DNA from: Pseudalkalibacillus decolorationis | Lineage (GTDB): Bacteria > Bacillota > Bacilli > Bacillales > Fictibacillaceae | Length of the DNA: 64,000 nt | Assembly (NCBI RefSeq): GCF_024609785.1 | Contig: NZ_JANHJQ010000003.1 | Coordinates: 122,161 to 186,160 of the forward strand | Direction of reading: 5' to 3' | Part shown: one piece after another, positions 25,118-33,828 of the stretch | Layout: each line of letters opens with the position of its first letter | Numbering within the stretch: the stretch's first letter is position 1 | The notes under the pieces: generated by a model | Told to the model about the DNA's origin: nothing | Database searches by the model: none | What the model saw: the letters and a program-made list of their open reading frames with translations, nothing else | Translations under genes and position numbers: made by a program

Positions 25118-26047
25118 ATGACTACTGCATTTCTTTTCCCTGGTCAAGGGTCACAACATCCTTATATGCTACGCGATTTGCCTGCTCACCCTGTCATCAC
25201 TAGAACATTAGCAGAGGCTAGTGAGGAATTAAATGAAAGCGTTGCCTTTTGGGATGCAGAATCGGAGTTGGAGTCGACTGTAGCCGTTCAGGTATGTCTA
25301 CTTGTCTCTGGAGTGGCATCGGCACGTCTGTTGAAAGAAGAAAAGGCTTTTCCTGATTTTGTTGCTGGCCATTCTGTTGGAGCTTTCGGAGCTGCCGTTG
25401 TTGCCGGTGCTTTAGATTTCAAAGATGCGGTTCGATTAGTCAGGATGCGCGGCGAGTGGATGGAAAAGGCATTTCCAAAAGGGTATGGAATGGGAGTTGT
25501 ATTAGGACTCAGTGAAGTACAGCTGAAAAGGTTAATAGATGTCCACGTAACTAAAGCGAACCCTGTTTATCTTGCTAATATAAATTGTCCACGCCAAATG
25601 ACAATAGCTGGAGCCATTCCAGATTTGAGAAGGTTTATGGAGTTAGCTCTTGCAAACGGTGCCCAAAGGACGGAACTCTTGGATGTGAGTGTACCGTCAC
25701 ATTGTCCACTACTACATGAAGTCTCTTTATACCTAGAAACGGAGCTTCAACGTATTTCCTTTAGAGACCCCGATATCCCCTATGCAAGCAACCGTACTGC
25801 TAGAGTTTTAAAAACAGGTGAGGCTATTAAAAAAGACTTGGCATGGAATGTATCCCATTCCGTTCGATGGCACGAAGCAATATGCTTGTTATACGAGTTG
25901 GGAACTCGATTATTCGTTGAAATGCTGCCTGGAAATGTGCTTATGGGACTTGTGAAAAATGCTTTTCCAACGGCACGAGCACTTTCAATATCAGACAATG
26001 GTATGAAAACAGCTGCCATTCTTGTTCATCGTACACGAAATAACTAA
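25118..26047 (+). CDS. mdcH: Malonate decarboxylase epsilon subunit (malonyl transferase)
   Basis: A 309-residue acyltransferase that loads malonyl from malonyl-CoA onto the acyl carrier subunit to start the cycle. FPGQGSQHP near the N-terminus, GHSVGAFGAAVVAG with the catalytic Ser, and PSHCPLL with the His. GTG 25097 is open but ATG 25118 follows AGAAAGGA and gives the standard MTTAFLFPGQGSQ start. First gene of the mdc operon; in many proteobacteria mdcH is near the end instead. Confidence 0.88.
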   Translation: MTTAFLFPGQGSQHPYMLRDLPAHPVITRTLAEASEELNESVAFWDAESELESTVAVQVCLLVSGVASARLLKEEKAFPDFVAGHSVGAFGAAVVAGALDFKDAVRLVRMRGEWMEKAFPKGYGMGVVLGLSEVQLKRLIDVHVTKANPVYLANINCPRQMTIAGAIPDLRRFMELALANGAQRTELLDVSVPSHCPLLHEVSLYLETELQRISFRDPDIPYASNRTARVLKTGEAIKKDLAWNVSHSVRWHEAICLLYELGTRLFVEMLPGNVLMGLVKNAFPTARALSISDNGMKTAAILVHRTRNN

Positions 26048-26061
26048 ATGGAAGGGAACGA

Positions 26062-27729
26062 ATGGGCATGACGGATATTACGCAAACAGATCAAACCAAT
26101 AGAAGTTGGACAACAAGACGGGATGCCAAAAATAGACGGATGAATAGAGTCATGAACATTACAGGCGGAAGGGTAATACCAACGGATCGAATCATTGAAG
26201 TCTTAGAGGAAGTTCTTGTTCCAGGTGACCGAGTAGTATTAGAGGGGAATAACCAAAAACAGGCGTCATTCCTTTCTAGTGCACTTGCTCAAGTGAACTC
26301 TGCTAAGGTCCATGATCTGCATATGATATTATCTAGTATTTCAAGGCCGGAGCACTTGGATATCTTTGAGGCTGGTATTGCAGAGAAAGTGGATTTTGCT
26401 TACGCCGGCCCTCAAAGTCTTCGGATGGCCCAGATGATTGAAGATAAAGAACTAACCATGGGAGAAATCCACACATATATCGAATTGTATGGACGTTTAT
26501 TTATTGACCTAATTCCTTCAGTAGCACTAGTTGCCGCTGATAAGGCTGATAGGAAAGGGAACCTATTTACGGGTGCAAATACAGAAGAAACACCTACGCT
26601 TGTAGAAGCTGCTGCATTTCGAGATGGTATTGTCATAGCTCAGGTAAATGAAATTACAGATGATTTGCCTCGAGTGGATATCCCTGGCTCGTGGATTGAC
26701 TTAGTTGTTGAAGCGGATGTCCCGTATCAATTGGAACCACTTTTTACAAGAGATCCAAGGCATATTACGGATATACATATTTTATTAGCTATGATGACGA
26801 TCCGTGGTATTTATGAAAAACATCAAGTACAGTCTCTCAACCATGGAATTGGTTATAATACGGCAGCCATTGAGTTGTTACTCCCTACCTACGGGGAATC
26901 ATTAGGATTGAAGGGTAAAATCTGCAAACATTGGGCGCTAAATCCTCACCCTACCATGATACCAGCCATCGAATCAGGTTGGGTAGAAAGTATTCATTGC
27001 TTTGGGGGAGAAGTGGGAATGGAGGATTATATTTCGAAGCGCCCTGATGTGTTTTTTACTGGCCAAGATGGAAGTCTTCGTTCAAATCGAACTCTTTCTC
27101 AGTTGGCAGGTCAATATGCCGTTGATTTGTTTGTTGGTTCTAGTCTGCAAATAGATTCTTATGGAAACTCTTCGACAGTTACTAAGGGAAGGCTTGCTGG
27201 GTTTGGAGGAGCTCCGAATATGGGTCACGATCCTGGGGGAAGAAGGCACTCCACTCCAGCATGGTTAAATATGATAAATTCTGATGAGCCACTTGTACGA
27301 GGAAAGAAACTAGTGGTTCAAGTAGTAGAAACACACCTAACAGGTAATACACCTGTTTTCGTAGAATCCTTAGATGCGATTGATGTGAAAAAAGATGCCG
27401 ATCTAGCTATAGCTCCAGTTATGATTTATGGGGATGACGTTACTCATATTGTAACAGAGGAAGGCATCGCTTATTTATATAAAGCTAAGAGCTTAGAAGA
27501 ACGACGAGAAGCTATAGCTGCTGTTGCTGGAGTGACTCCCGTAGGTATTAAGCATTCTCCAAGGAATATTGATCGTCTTCGGCAAGAAGGTATTGTGGCG
27601 TGGCCTGAAGATCTAGGTATCCGTCGAACAGAGGCCAATCGCTCGTTGCTTGCCGCGAAAAACGTTGAAGAGCTAGTGGAGTGGTCAGGAAGACTCTACC
27701 AACCTCCAGAAAAATTTCGAAGCTGGTAA
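26062..27729 (+). CDS. mdcA: Malonate decarboxylase alpha subunit
   Basis: A 555-residue acetyl-ACP:malonate ACP transferase, which swaps acetyl for malonyl on the carrier protein. Family blocks seen: ITGGRVIPTDRIIEVLEEV, AYAGPQSLRMAQMI, HWALNPHPTMIPAIESGWV, CFGGEVGMEDYISKRPDVFF and GFGGAPNMGHDPGGRRHSTP. Length fits. Lies 14 bp after mdcH with GGAAGGGA before the ATG. Confidence 0.95.
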   Translation: MGMTDITQTDQTNRSWTTRRDAKNRRMNRVMNITGGRVIPTDRIIEVLEEVLVPGDRVVLEGNNQKQASFLSSALAQVNSAKVHDLHMILSSISRPEHLDIFEAGIAEKVDFAYAGPQSLRMAQMIEDKELTMGEIHTYIELYGRLFIDLIPSVALVAADKADRKGNLFTGANTEETPTLVEAAAFRDGIVIAQVNEITDDLPRVDIPGSWIDLVVEADVPYQLEPLFTRDPRHITDIHILLAMMTIRGIYEKHQVQSLNHGIGYNTAAIELLLPTYGESLGLKGKICKHWALNPHPTMIPAIESGWVESIHCFGGEVGMEDYISKRPDVFFTGQDGSLRSNRTLSQLAGQYAVDLFVGSSLQIDSYGNSSTVTKGRLAGFGGAPNMGHDPGGRRHSTPAWLNMINSDEPLVRGKKLVVQVVETHLTGNTPVFVESLDAIDVKKDADLAIAPVMIYGDDVTHIVTEEGIAYLYKAKSLEERREAIAAVAGVTPVGIKHSPRNIDRLRQEGIVAWPEDLGIRRTEANRSLLAAKNVEELVEWSGRLYQPPEKFRSW

Positions 27730-27744
27730 AAGGAGTGTGAATCC

Positions 27745-28614
27745 ATGACTTGGAGTAATTCAAAAGAATGTCGTGAACAACTTAGTGACTGGGCTGTTCA
27801 GGCCCTCATTGAAGAGGCTGAACTCGCACCTAAGCCAGGACTTGTCGATTCAGAGGACAAAGGCTCACACTCGGATATGACGTTTGATTTAATGATTCGT
27901 TCGGCTAAGTCTTTACGAGAAACCTTTGGATCGATTGCTAAGCTTTCCTACTTGGAGGATCCTACTCAACGGCTTCGTGAAGAAATAGCTGCCATCGGGC
28001 GTAATGGCGAAAGAAAAATGATGCATGTCACTGATGGTATCAACACGCATAAAGGAGCGATCTGGGTGCTTGGTCTTCTGACATCTAGTGCAGCAGTGAA
28101 CCAACCGGGTACGGACATCAAGCGTATTGTTCATACGGCTTCTAAGCTTGCTTGCTTTCCAGATCGTTATAATCCCAACATTCCAACCCATGGTTCTAAC
28201 GTTTATGCAAAATTTGGAGTAAAAGGAGCTAGGGGAGAGGCTCAATCAGGTTTCCCTCATCTCATAAATGTTGCATTACCTAAGCTTGTGGAATCAAGGG
28301 AAAGAAGCCTTCCTGAATCCCTGGCAAGGTTAGAAGCTCTTGTGGTATTGATTGCCTACTTAGACGATACATGTATTCTTTATCGAGGCGGATTATTCGC
28401 TTTAAAGATGGCTAAGGAAAAGGCGAAAGCTGTATTGCAAAGTGGAGGGGTGTCCACCTCAAAAGGATGGATGAAATTAAAAGAACTTAATCAAACGTTG
28501 ATACAACTTAATGTTTCTCCTGGGGGAAGTGCAGATTTGTTAGCTGCGACTTTATTTCTCGATCAGTTACGAAACGTTCGTTTTGTCGATAAAAAAGCCA
28601 TATCTACTATTTAA
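27745..28614 (+). CDS. mdcB: Triphosphoribosyl-dephospho-CoA synthase
   Basis: Makes the prosthetic-group precursor of the malonate decarboxylase carrier protein from ATP and dephospho-CoA. 289 residues of the CitG/MdcB family: LAPKPGLVDSEDKGSH, THKGAIWVLGLLTS, YLDDTCILYRGG and SPGGSADLLAATLFL. Starts 15 bp after mdcA with AAAAGGAG. Confidence 0.92.
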   Translation: MTWSNSKECREQLSDWAVQALIEEAELAPKPGLVDSEDKGSHSDMTFDLMIRSAKSLRETFGSIAKLSYLEDPTQRLREEIAAIGRNGERKMMHVTDGINTHKGAIWVLGLLTSSAAVNQPGTDIKRIVHTASKLACFPDRYNPNIPTHGSNVYAKFGVKGARGEAQSGFPHLINVALPKLVESRERSLPESLARLEALVVLIAYLDDTCILYRGGLFALKMAKEKAKAVLQSGGVSTSKGWMKLKELNQTLIQLNVSPGGSADLLAATLFLDQLRNVRFVDKKAISTI

Positions 28615-28627
28615 AGGAGGGCGTCCA

Positions 28628-28933
28628 TTGGAAACAATGTTTTTTGAATATCCAGCCACAAAAGAATTAGCAAACAAAGCGCATGTAGGTGTAGTTGGGT
28701 CTGGAGATTTAGAAGTACTGGTTATTCCTTCCGATGAACCTCGAACCAAAGTGGAAGTAAGAACAGGCATGACAGGATTCGATGAGACCTGGGGAAAGGT
28801 CCTCGGGCGTTTTTTTAATCAATACGCAGTACAGGCTAACATACAAGTGAACGATTTCGGAGCAACTCCTGGGGTTGTCTCCTTACGATTAGCTCAAGCT
28901 TTGGAGGTGAGTGGAAAATATGAACGTGCTTAA
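28628..28933 (+). CDS. mdcC: Malonate decarboxylase acyl carrier protein (delta subunit)
   Basis: About 101 residues that carry the triphosphoribosyl-dephospho-CoA arm. ELANKAHVGVVGSGDLEVLV contains the conserved serine that accepts the group. TTG 28628, 7 bp after GGAGG, is the likely start; ATG 28637 is an alternative and the more upstream open codons overlap mdcB. Overlaps the start of the fused beta-gamma gene. Confidence 0.9.
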   Translation: METMFFEYPATKELANKAHVGVVGSGDLEVLVIPSDEPRTKVEVRTGMTGFDETWGKVLGRFFNQYAVQANIQVNDFGATPGVVSLRLAQALEVSGKYERA

Positions 28934-30596
28934 GGTAAGCTTTGTTGAATTGAATGCACGGGAACGCATAAAATCTTTATTAGATGAAGGGACGTACCGT
29001 GAATTACTTGACCCTTTTGACGGTTTCGAATCCCCCCACTTAGAACGCCAGAATATCGTCCCGCAAAGTGATGATGGTGTAGTGATAGCCAAGGGTGAAA
29101 TAAACCAACAACCAGCCGTTATCATTTCAATAGAAGGAAATTTTCAAGGCGGAGGCATTGGAGAGGTTTCGGGAGCAAAAATAGCAGGTGCTCTTGAGTT
29201 GGCTCTCCGGGACAACAAAGAGGGTATCCCTACCCGTCCAATCCTATTGTATGATACAGGAGGCGTTAGACTTCAAGAAGCTAACTATGGCTTGTTGGCT
29301 ATAGCTGAAATCGGCGCTGCGATGGTAGCCTTACGAGAATATACTTCTGTCATTGGGGTGATTCCAGGTAAAATCGGCTGTTTTGGAGGGATGTCATTAA
29401 CAGCAGGATTATGCAGTTCACTTGTAATGACTAAGGAGGGAAGGCTCACATTAAATGGACCGGAAGTGATTGAACAAGAAGCCGGAATAGAAGAATTTGA
29501 TTCTCAGGATCGGCAATTGATATGGAATACAATTGGGGGAGAACAGCGCTATTCATTGGGATTTGTCGATAAACTCGCCGATGATGATGTTGAGTCGATC
29601 AAAAAAATCATCGTTAATCAGCTAGACCATAAAGACACTCATCGTTTTCGAAGTGAGCAAGTTGATCTTTATCGCTCTCGCATTCAAAAAATAGATCCTT
29701 CCCAGCTGTTGTCTCCATTAGATGTGCGAAGGGTGTGGAACGAAACGGTAGCGGAAAAACGAGCTGGAGATGAATCTGATCGATCTGAGGAGAACCCTGA
29801 TGAAAGCAGGGGGAGAACTTGGTTTACAGGTTTGACCGATACAGCGAAAAGTGATGATGTACCTTCTGTCTTGTGTACGGACAAAACAGTTGGGGACGAA
29901 CGCATCCGCTATATTGCCGTTGTACCAGATTCGAATAACCGCTTCCCCCGTGCTCGTAAGGGAGAGGTAGGATTGGAAGAGGGATGGGCCATTGCCCACT
30001 ATGTAAGAGAAGTGATTGAGCAGGATGAAGATGGAAACCGTCGGGCCATTGTTGCGATTGTTGATGTTCCTAGCCAGGCTTATGGATACAATGAAGAGTT
30101 ACTAGGGTTGCATCAAGCGGGTGCCGCAGCAGTTGATGCTTATGCTAAAGCTAGGCAAGCTGGACACCCTGTTATCACCCTAATTGTAGGTAATGCAATT
30201 TCCGGCGCATTTTTAACTCATGGTCTCCAGTCTAATCATATACTTGCCTTAAATGACGAGGGCGTGAACATCCATGTCATGTCGAAGCAATCTGCAGCCC
30301 GTATTACACGTCGTACCATTGAAGAGCTTGAGAAAGCTACTAAAAAAATACCTGCTATGGCTTATGATGTTGTATCTTTTGCTACCCTTGGTGCCCTTCA
30401 TGAACTGATTGATGGGGTGGAGGCAAGTCATCCAAAATGTGAAGATATTGAGAAAATAGAAGGTAGAATCATAGCAGCAATAGCCAGTGCCCGATCAGGG
30501 CCATTAGATTTAAGTAACCGTCTGCAATCTCTACAAGCAATAGATAACCGATTAGCATCAATTAAAGTCAGAGAGAGGTTAAAAGAGTTATGGTAA
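28920..30596 (+). CDS. mdcDE: Fused malonate decarboxylase beta-gamma subunit
   Basis: About 558 residues with two carboxyltransferase-type domains in one chain. The beta part (~1-260: GNFQGGGIGEVSGAKIAGAL, LYDTGGVRLQEANYGLLAIA, IGCFGGMSLTAGLCSSLVM) decarboxylates the malonyl-carrier. After an acidic linker (~280-305, SDRSEENPDESRGR) comes the gamma part (DVPSQAYGYNEELLGLHQAG, VGNAISGAFLTHGL). Most well-studied systems have separate MdcD and MdcE. ATG 28920 is 11 bp after GGAGGT; GTG 28911 is an alternative. The stop overlaps mdcG. Confidence 0.9.
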   Translation: MNVLKVSFVELNARERIKSLLDEGTYRELLDPFDGFESPHLERQNIVPQSDDGVVIAKGEINQQPAVIISIEGNFQGGGIGEVSGAKIAGALELALRDNKEGIPTRPILLYDTGGVRLQEANYGLLAIAEIGAAMVALREYTSVIGVIPGKIGCFGGMSLTAGLCSSLVMTKEGRLTLNGPEVIEQEAGIEEFDSQDRQLIWNTIGGEQRYSLGFVDKLADDDVESIKKIIVNQLDHKDTHRFRSEQVDLYRSRIQKIDPSQLLSPLDVRRVWNETVAEKRAGDESDRSEENPDESRGRTWFTGLTDTAKSDDVPSVLCTDKTVGDERIRYIAVVPDSNNRFPRARKGEVGLEEGWAIAHYVREVIEQDEDGNRRAIVAIVDVPSQAYGYNEELLGLHQAGAAAVDAYAKARQAGHPVITLIVGNAISGAFLTHGLQSNHILALNDEGVNIHVMSKQSAARITRRTIEELEKATKKIPAMAYDVVSFATLGALHELIDGVEASHPKCEDIEKIEGRIIAAIASARSGPLDLSNRLQSLQAIDNRLASIKVRERLKELW

Positions 30597-31213
30597 TCAA
30601 ACCTCATGATCTATTGAGAATTAGAAATACAACAGAGCTTAAAATATGCCCCGCTGTTCCTTATTGGGTTACCAAGTCTTTGAAGTCTATCCCTTTTGTC
30701 GTTGTCCGCCGCGCACCAATTATAGAAGGAAAGATCCCTATAGGGGTGCGTGGTAAACAACGTAATCAACGATTTGGAGCCTATATAGCACAGGAAGATG
30801 TAATAGAACATATTTCCCCAAATCAAATCGTTTTTAAAAGAAAATGGATGAGGAAGGTACGAAATGATCCAATGCCTGCTCTTCAGGCATTGGATCGTGT
30901 GAATGGTATACTTAAATCCTTTAAACTTTTGTGGGGGCCTACAGGGAGCGTAGGGTTTGAGATAGCTAGTGACAGTAATATAGTTACAAAGAGTAGTGAT
31001 TTAGATATAATCGTTTATTCTGAAGATGTTTTGCCCATAGAAAAGGCCAAGAATCTGATGTTTAAACTCAGCCAACTTTCTGTAGTGGTAGATGTGCAAA
31101 TTGAAACACCAAATGGAGCCATATCTTTAATGGAGTATGCACGAAATGAGTTTCCTATTTTATTAAGGACCAAAGAGGGGCCAAAGTTGGTTAACGACCC
31201 AAGTCTTTTGTGA
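30590..31213 (+). CDS. mdcG: Malonate decarboxylase holo-ACP synthase
   Basis: A 207-residue nucleotidyltransferase-like enzyme that attaches the phosphoribosyl-dephospho-CoA arm to MdcC. RAPIIEGKIPIGVRGKQRNQ near the N-terminus and LWGPTGSVGFEIAS followed by SSDLDIIVYS (the two Asp residues) fit the family. ATGGTAA overlap with the fused subunit gene indicates coupling. Last gene of the operon; no malonate transporter follows before the IS relic. Confidence 0.9.
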   Translation: MVIKPHDLLRIRNTTELKICPAVPYWVTKSLKSIPFVVVRRAPIIEGKIPIGVRGKQRNQRFGAYIAQEDVIEHISPNQIVFKRKWMRKVRNDPMPALQALDRVNGILKSFKLLWGPTGSVGFEIASDSNIVTKSSDLDIIVYSEDVLPIEKAKNLMFKLSQLSVVVDVQIETPNGAISLMEYARNEFPILLRTKEGPKLVNDPSLL

Positions 31214-31238
31214 CCAAATTAAGCCTTAATTAAATAGG

Positions 31239-32590
31239 AACAGGGCATTCTTTCATTCAATACGCTTTAGGACGCGCACTTGATGCTTTGTATAAAGCAA
31301 AACCCTGGAAAGTGTACTCGACGTTGTCCCTATCAACCTGCCGGAAACTGGGATTACCGATCGGCAACCTTCATAATGATACCACCTCTTATTCCGTTTA
31401 TGGTGAGTAAGAAACACAAGAGGAGACAACCGAAAAAACAACGGAAGATCTTCGCATTACCTATGGATATAGTAAGCAACATCGTCCCGATTTAAAACAG
31501 ATTGTGCTTGGCATGGGTGTCACACCGGAACGTATCCCGATCTTAACTAGTATCGAAAACGGAAATACCGATGACAAGAGTTGGAATCTAACCTTCATTC
31601 AAAAGCTCCGATATAGAGGAGCTTGATGAGTATCCGTATCGTTTCGTTGTGGTCTATTCCGACAAATTAAACGAACAAAAGGAGAAAACCTTTCAACGTC
31701 ACTTGAAAAAAGAACGGACAACACTCGAAAAAGCGATCAAAAGATTCGAGGACACTGTCTACCATTGTAGAGCCGATGCGGAAGAAGCGTTGGAAGGGTT
31801 TCAAAAAAACAACAACAGCCGTTATTTTGACTATTCATTCGTTCTAGAACCTGAAGAACACATCGAAAAAAGAACCAAAAGAGGGCGGCCAAAAAAGGAA
31901 GAAACACCGAATGTCATCACGGTGTACCGTCCCCAACTCCAATACTGGAAGGAAAGCGAGGAGGTCCTGGAAGAAAAGAAACGAAAGATGAGCACGTTTG
32001 TTTTGATCACCGATAAACGGAATCACAGAGAGATTTCTGATTTAGAAATTCTTCAAACGTACAAAGGGCAAGAAGCTGCCAAGACGCGTTTTCGTTTATT
32101 AAAGAGTCCCCAAATGATTGATGGTTTCTTTGTGAAAAAACCGAGTCGGGTTGAAGCGTTAGGGATCGTCTTTGTGATGGCACTTTTGATATATGGCATT
32201 CTGGAACATCGGGTAAGAGAAAACATGAAGCAAGAAGAAAAACCACTGGTGTTAGCAGGGAATCGTAAACTGTTTCGGCCAACAGGACAAGTATTGTTAA
32301 AACAACTTCAAGAAATCAACGTCATTTACATCCGTCAAAACGGTCAGATTCTTCGCTTTCTTCCGGATAACATTGGTGAACAAACCGGCTATGATCTTAC
32401 CATCTATGTGTCGAAACAAGTAGAAAAAATCGTGAACTAACCCGATCATCCAAGATAAGTATGGAGGGATGCTGTCGAATAAAAGGGAATGATTCAGAAC
32501 AAGATCGAAAAAAGAAAAAAACGAACCACACCTAAAACCGCACCTAAAAATTAAGCAGAAGTTCGCCTCTCAGGTGCGGAATGTGGGATA
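31239..32590 (+). mobile_element. Decayed IS1634-like insertion sequence
   Basis: It holds the transposase relic described separately and a downstream tail that ends near GCGGAATGTGGG (~32576), which I associate with the ends of this IS family. The 5' third of the transposase and the left end were not found, so the element is truncated. Probably immobile. Confidence 0.65.
31251..32440 (+). pseudogene. IS1634-family transposase, broken
   Basis: Frame 31252 onward reads like the family core (FIQYALGRALDALYKAKPWK, NDTTSYSVYGE, TYGYSKQHRPDLKQIVLGMG). It has a TAA in place of a sense codon right after YGE (~31408-31410) and ends in two stops after a deletion near 31625. The C-terminal half continues in another frame (31649-32440: FVLITDKRNHREISDLEILQ, VFVMALLIYGILEHRVREN). 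An N-terminal part, one nonsense codon and at least one deletion show it is dead. Confidence 0.8.
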
Positions 32591-32634
32591 TAAAAAAAGG
32601 AAATGCTGAATATGAGAAGTATTGGAGTAAAATA

Positions 32635-32667
32635 GGCAGTCTACCACTTTTAAGTCGGTTGACTGCC
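32635..32667. terminator. Hairpin, possible transcription end
   Basis: GGCAGTC-T-ACC pairs with GGT-T-GACTGCC around an 11-base loop. Only a weak T-rich tail on either strand. It lies between the IS relic and the LysR gene. Confidence 0.4.
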
Positions 32668-32697
32668 ATTTCTATTAATCTCACATTCCAACGATAT

Positions 32698-32720
32698 AAA
32701 AAGCCTAGTTAGCTTTTTAA
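32698..32720 (-). terminator. Terminator of the LysR gene
   Basis: Read on the minus strand: AAAAAGC-TAACTAG-GCTTTTT, just after the regulator stop at 32739. Confidence 0.65.
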
Positions 32721-32738
32721 ATTTATTAAATTAACTCT

Positions 32739-33617
32739 TTATACAGGCTCTAATTGGGAAAAAATATGGTCAACGAACAGAGAAACAAGATAATTATTAG
32801 ACTGTTCTTTATGCCATATTACGTCTAGATTCAAAGATAAATAAGTTGAATTGAATGGAACCGCAACTAACAGACCTTCCTCAACTTCCTCTCTTATAGA
32901 AAAACGTGGGATGTATGCTATTCCTTGTTTTTCAATCACCATTCTTTTAGTAATTTCAATACTGTCTGTTTCCAAGATGATGTTAGGTTTTATAGTATGT
33001 AAGAACGTATTAACCCTTTCCTTTAATGAATTATCACTATATAAAAGTATTAATTTTTCATTTATTAAATCCTCTACATTTACATTATTTCGTAAAGCGA
33101 GAGGATGTTCTGGATAAACCACCAATGTAAAATGGTCCATAATTACTGGCTTTGAAAAGAGGTATTTATGATCCAGAGAACGTGTAATTCCAATATGAGC
33201 GATATAGTTTAATACTAAATCGCCAATTTCACTTGTATGTCCTGTTTTTATTTTCAACTTGATATCAGGATATTTTTTTTGAAATGTTATAACGTGAGGG
33301 ACGAACGTAGAAACAGCATGAATGGTCATACCTATTGTTAATTCTCCTTTAATTTTGTTTCGAAGTTGTTGTATGGCAACTTTACTATTATTCCATTCAC
33401 TTAAAATTTTAATAGCAGATGGAAGAAAAGTTTTTCCTGCCTCTGATAAGATCATTTTTTTTCCCGAACGTATAAATAAAGGCTCACCCATCTCTTTCTC
33501 TAATGAATGAATTCTGCTAGACACAGAGGGTTGAGTTAAAAAAAGAACTTCTGCAGCCTTACTCACATTTTCCATTTTAGAAACACATATAAAAGCTTCA
33601 ATCCACTGTTTATTGAT
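32739..33617 (-). CDS. LysR-family regulator, apparently without a standard start codon
   Basis: HTH plus periplasmic-binding-like effector domain. The first in-frame ATG (33575) would cut off the start of the HTH. Going back 14 codons (INKQWIEAFICVSK) gives the normal LysR N-terminus and 292 residues, the usual length. The codon at that position is ATC (33615-33617, minus strand), and an AGGGGG site sits 8 bp before it. No ATG, GTG or TTG occurs between there and the upstream stop. Either a rare ATC start is used or the start codon has been lost. Divergent from the DUF3604 gene, which it probably controls. Confidence 0.75.
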   Translation of the reverse strand: MNKQWIEAFICVSKMENVSKAAEVLFLTQPSVSSRIHSLEKEMGEPLFIRSGKKMILSEAGKTFLPSAIKILSEWNNSKVAIQQLRNKIKGELTIGMTIHAVSTFVPHVITFQKKYPDIKLKIKTGHTSEIGDLVLNYIAHIGITRSLDHKYLFSKPVIMDHFTLVVYPEHPLALRNNVNVEDLINEKLILLYSDNSLKERVNTFLHTIKPNIILETDSIEITKRMVIEKQGIAYIPRFSIREEVEEGLLVAVPFNSTYLSLNLDVIWHKEQSNNYLVSLFVDHIFSQLEPV

Positions 33618-33730
33618 GGGAACGGCCCCCTGTTTTACTCAATTTGAACTACTGTTTACCCATTACTTTAGCACACCTTTTTTTAAAAACATAAATAACT
33701 TTTGTCCAATAGATTATTCTACAAAATTTA

Positions 33731-33749
33731 CTATAGATGTTTTCTATAG
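33731..33749. promoter_or_regulatory. LysR-type box between LysR and DUF3604 genes
   Basis: CTATAGA-TGTTT-TCTATAG: perfect 7-bp arms around 5 bp, containing a T-N11-A core. It lies in the divergent gap, where LysR proteins usually bind. Confidence 0.6.
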
Positions 33750-33828
33750 CACATACAAAAAAAACCTGTTTCAAATATTCTGAATTTAACACTATACTAT
33801 CCATAACAAAGTCCTTAGGAGGTTGGTT

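Noticed and set aside
31214-31250. Left terminal inverted repeat of the IS relic
   Set aside because: No convincing partner for the right end could be found, so no target duplication or exact border is claimed.
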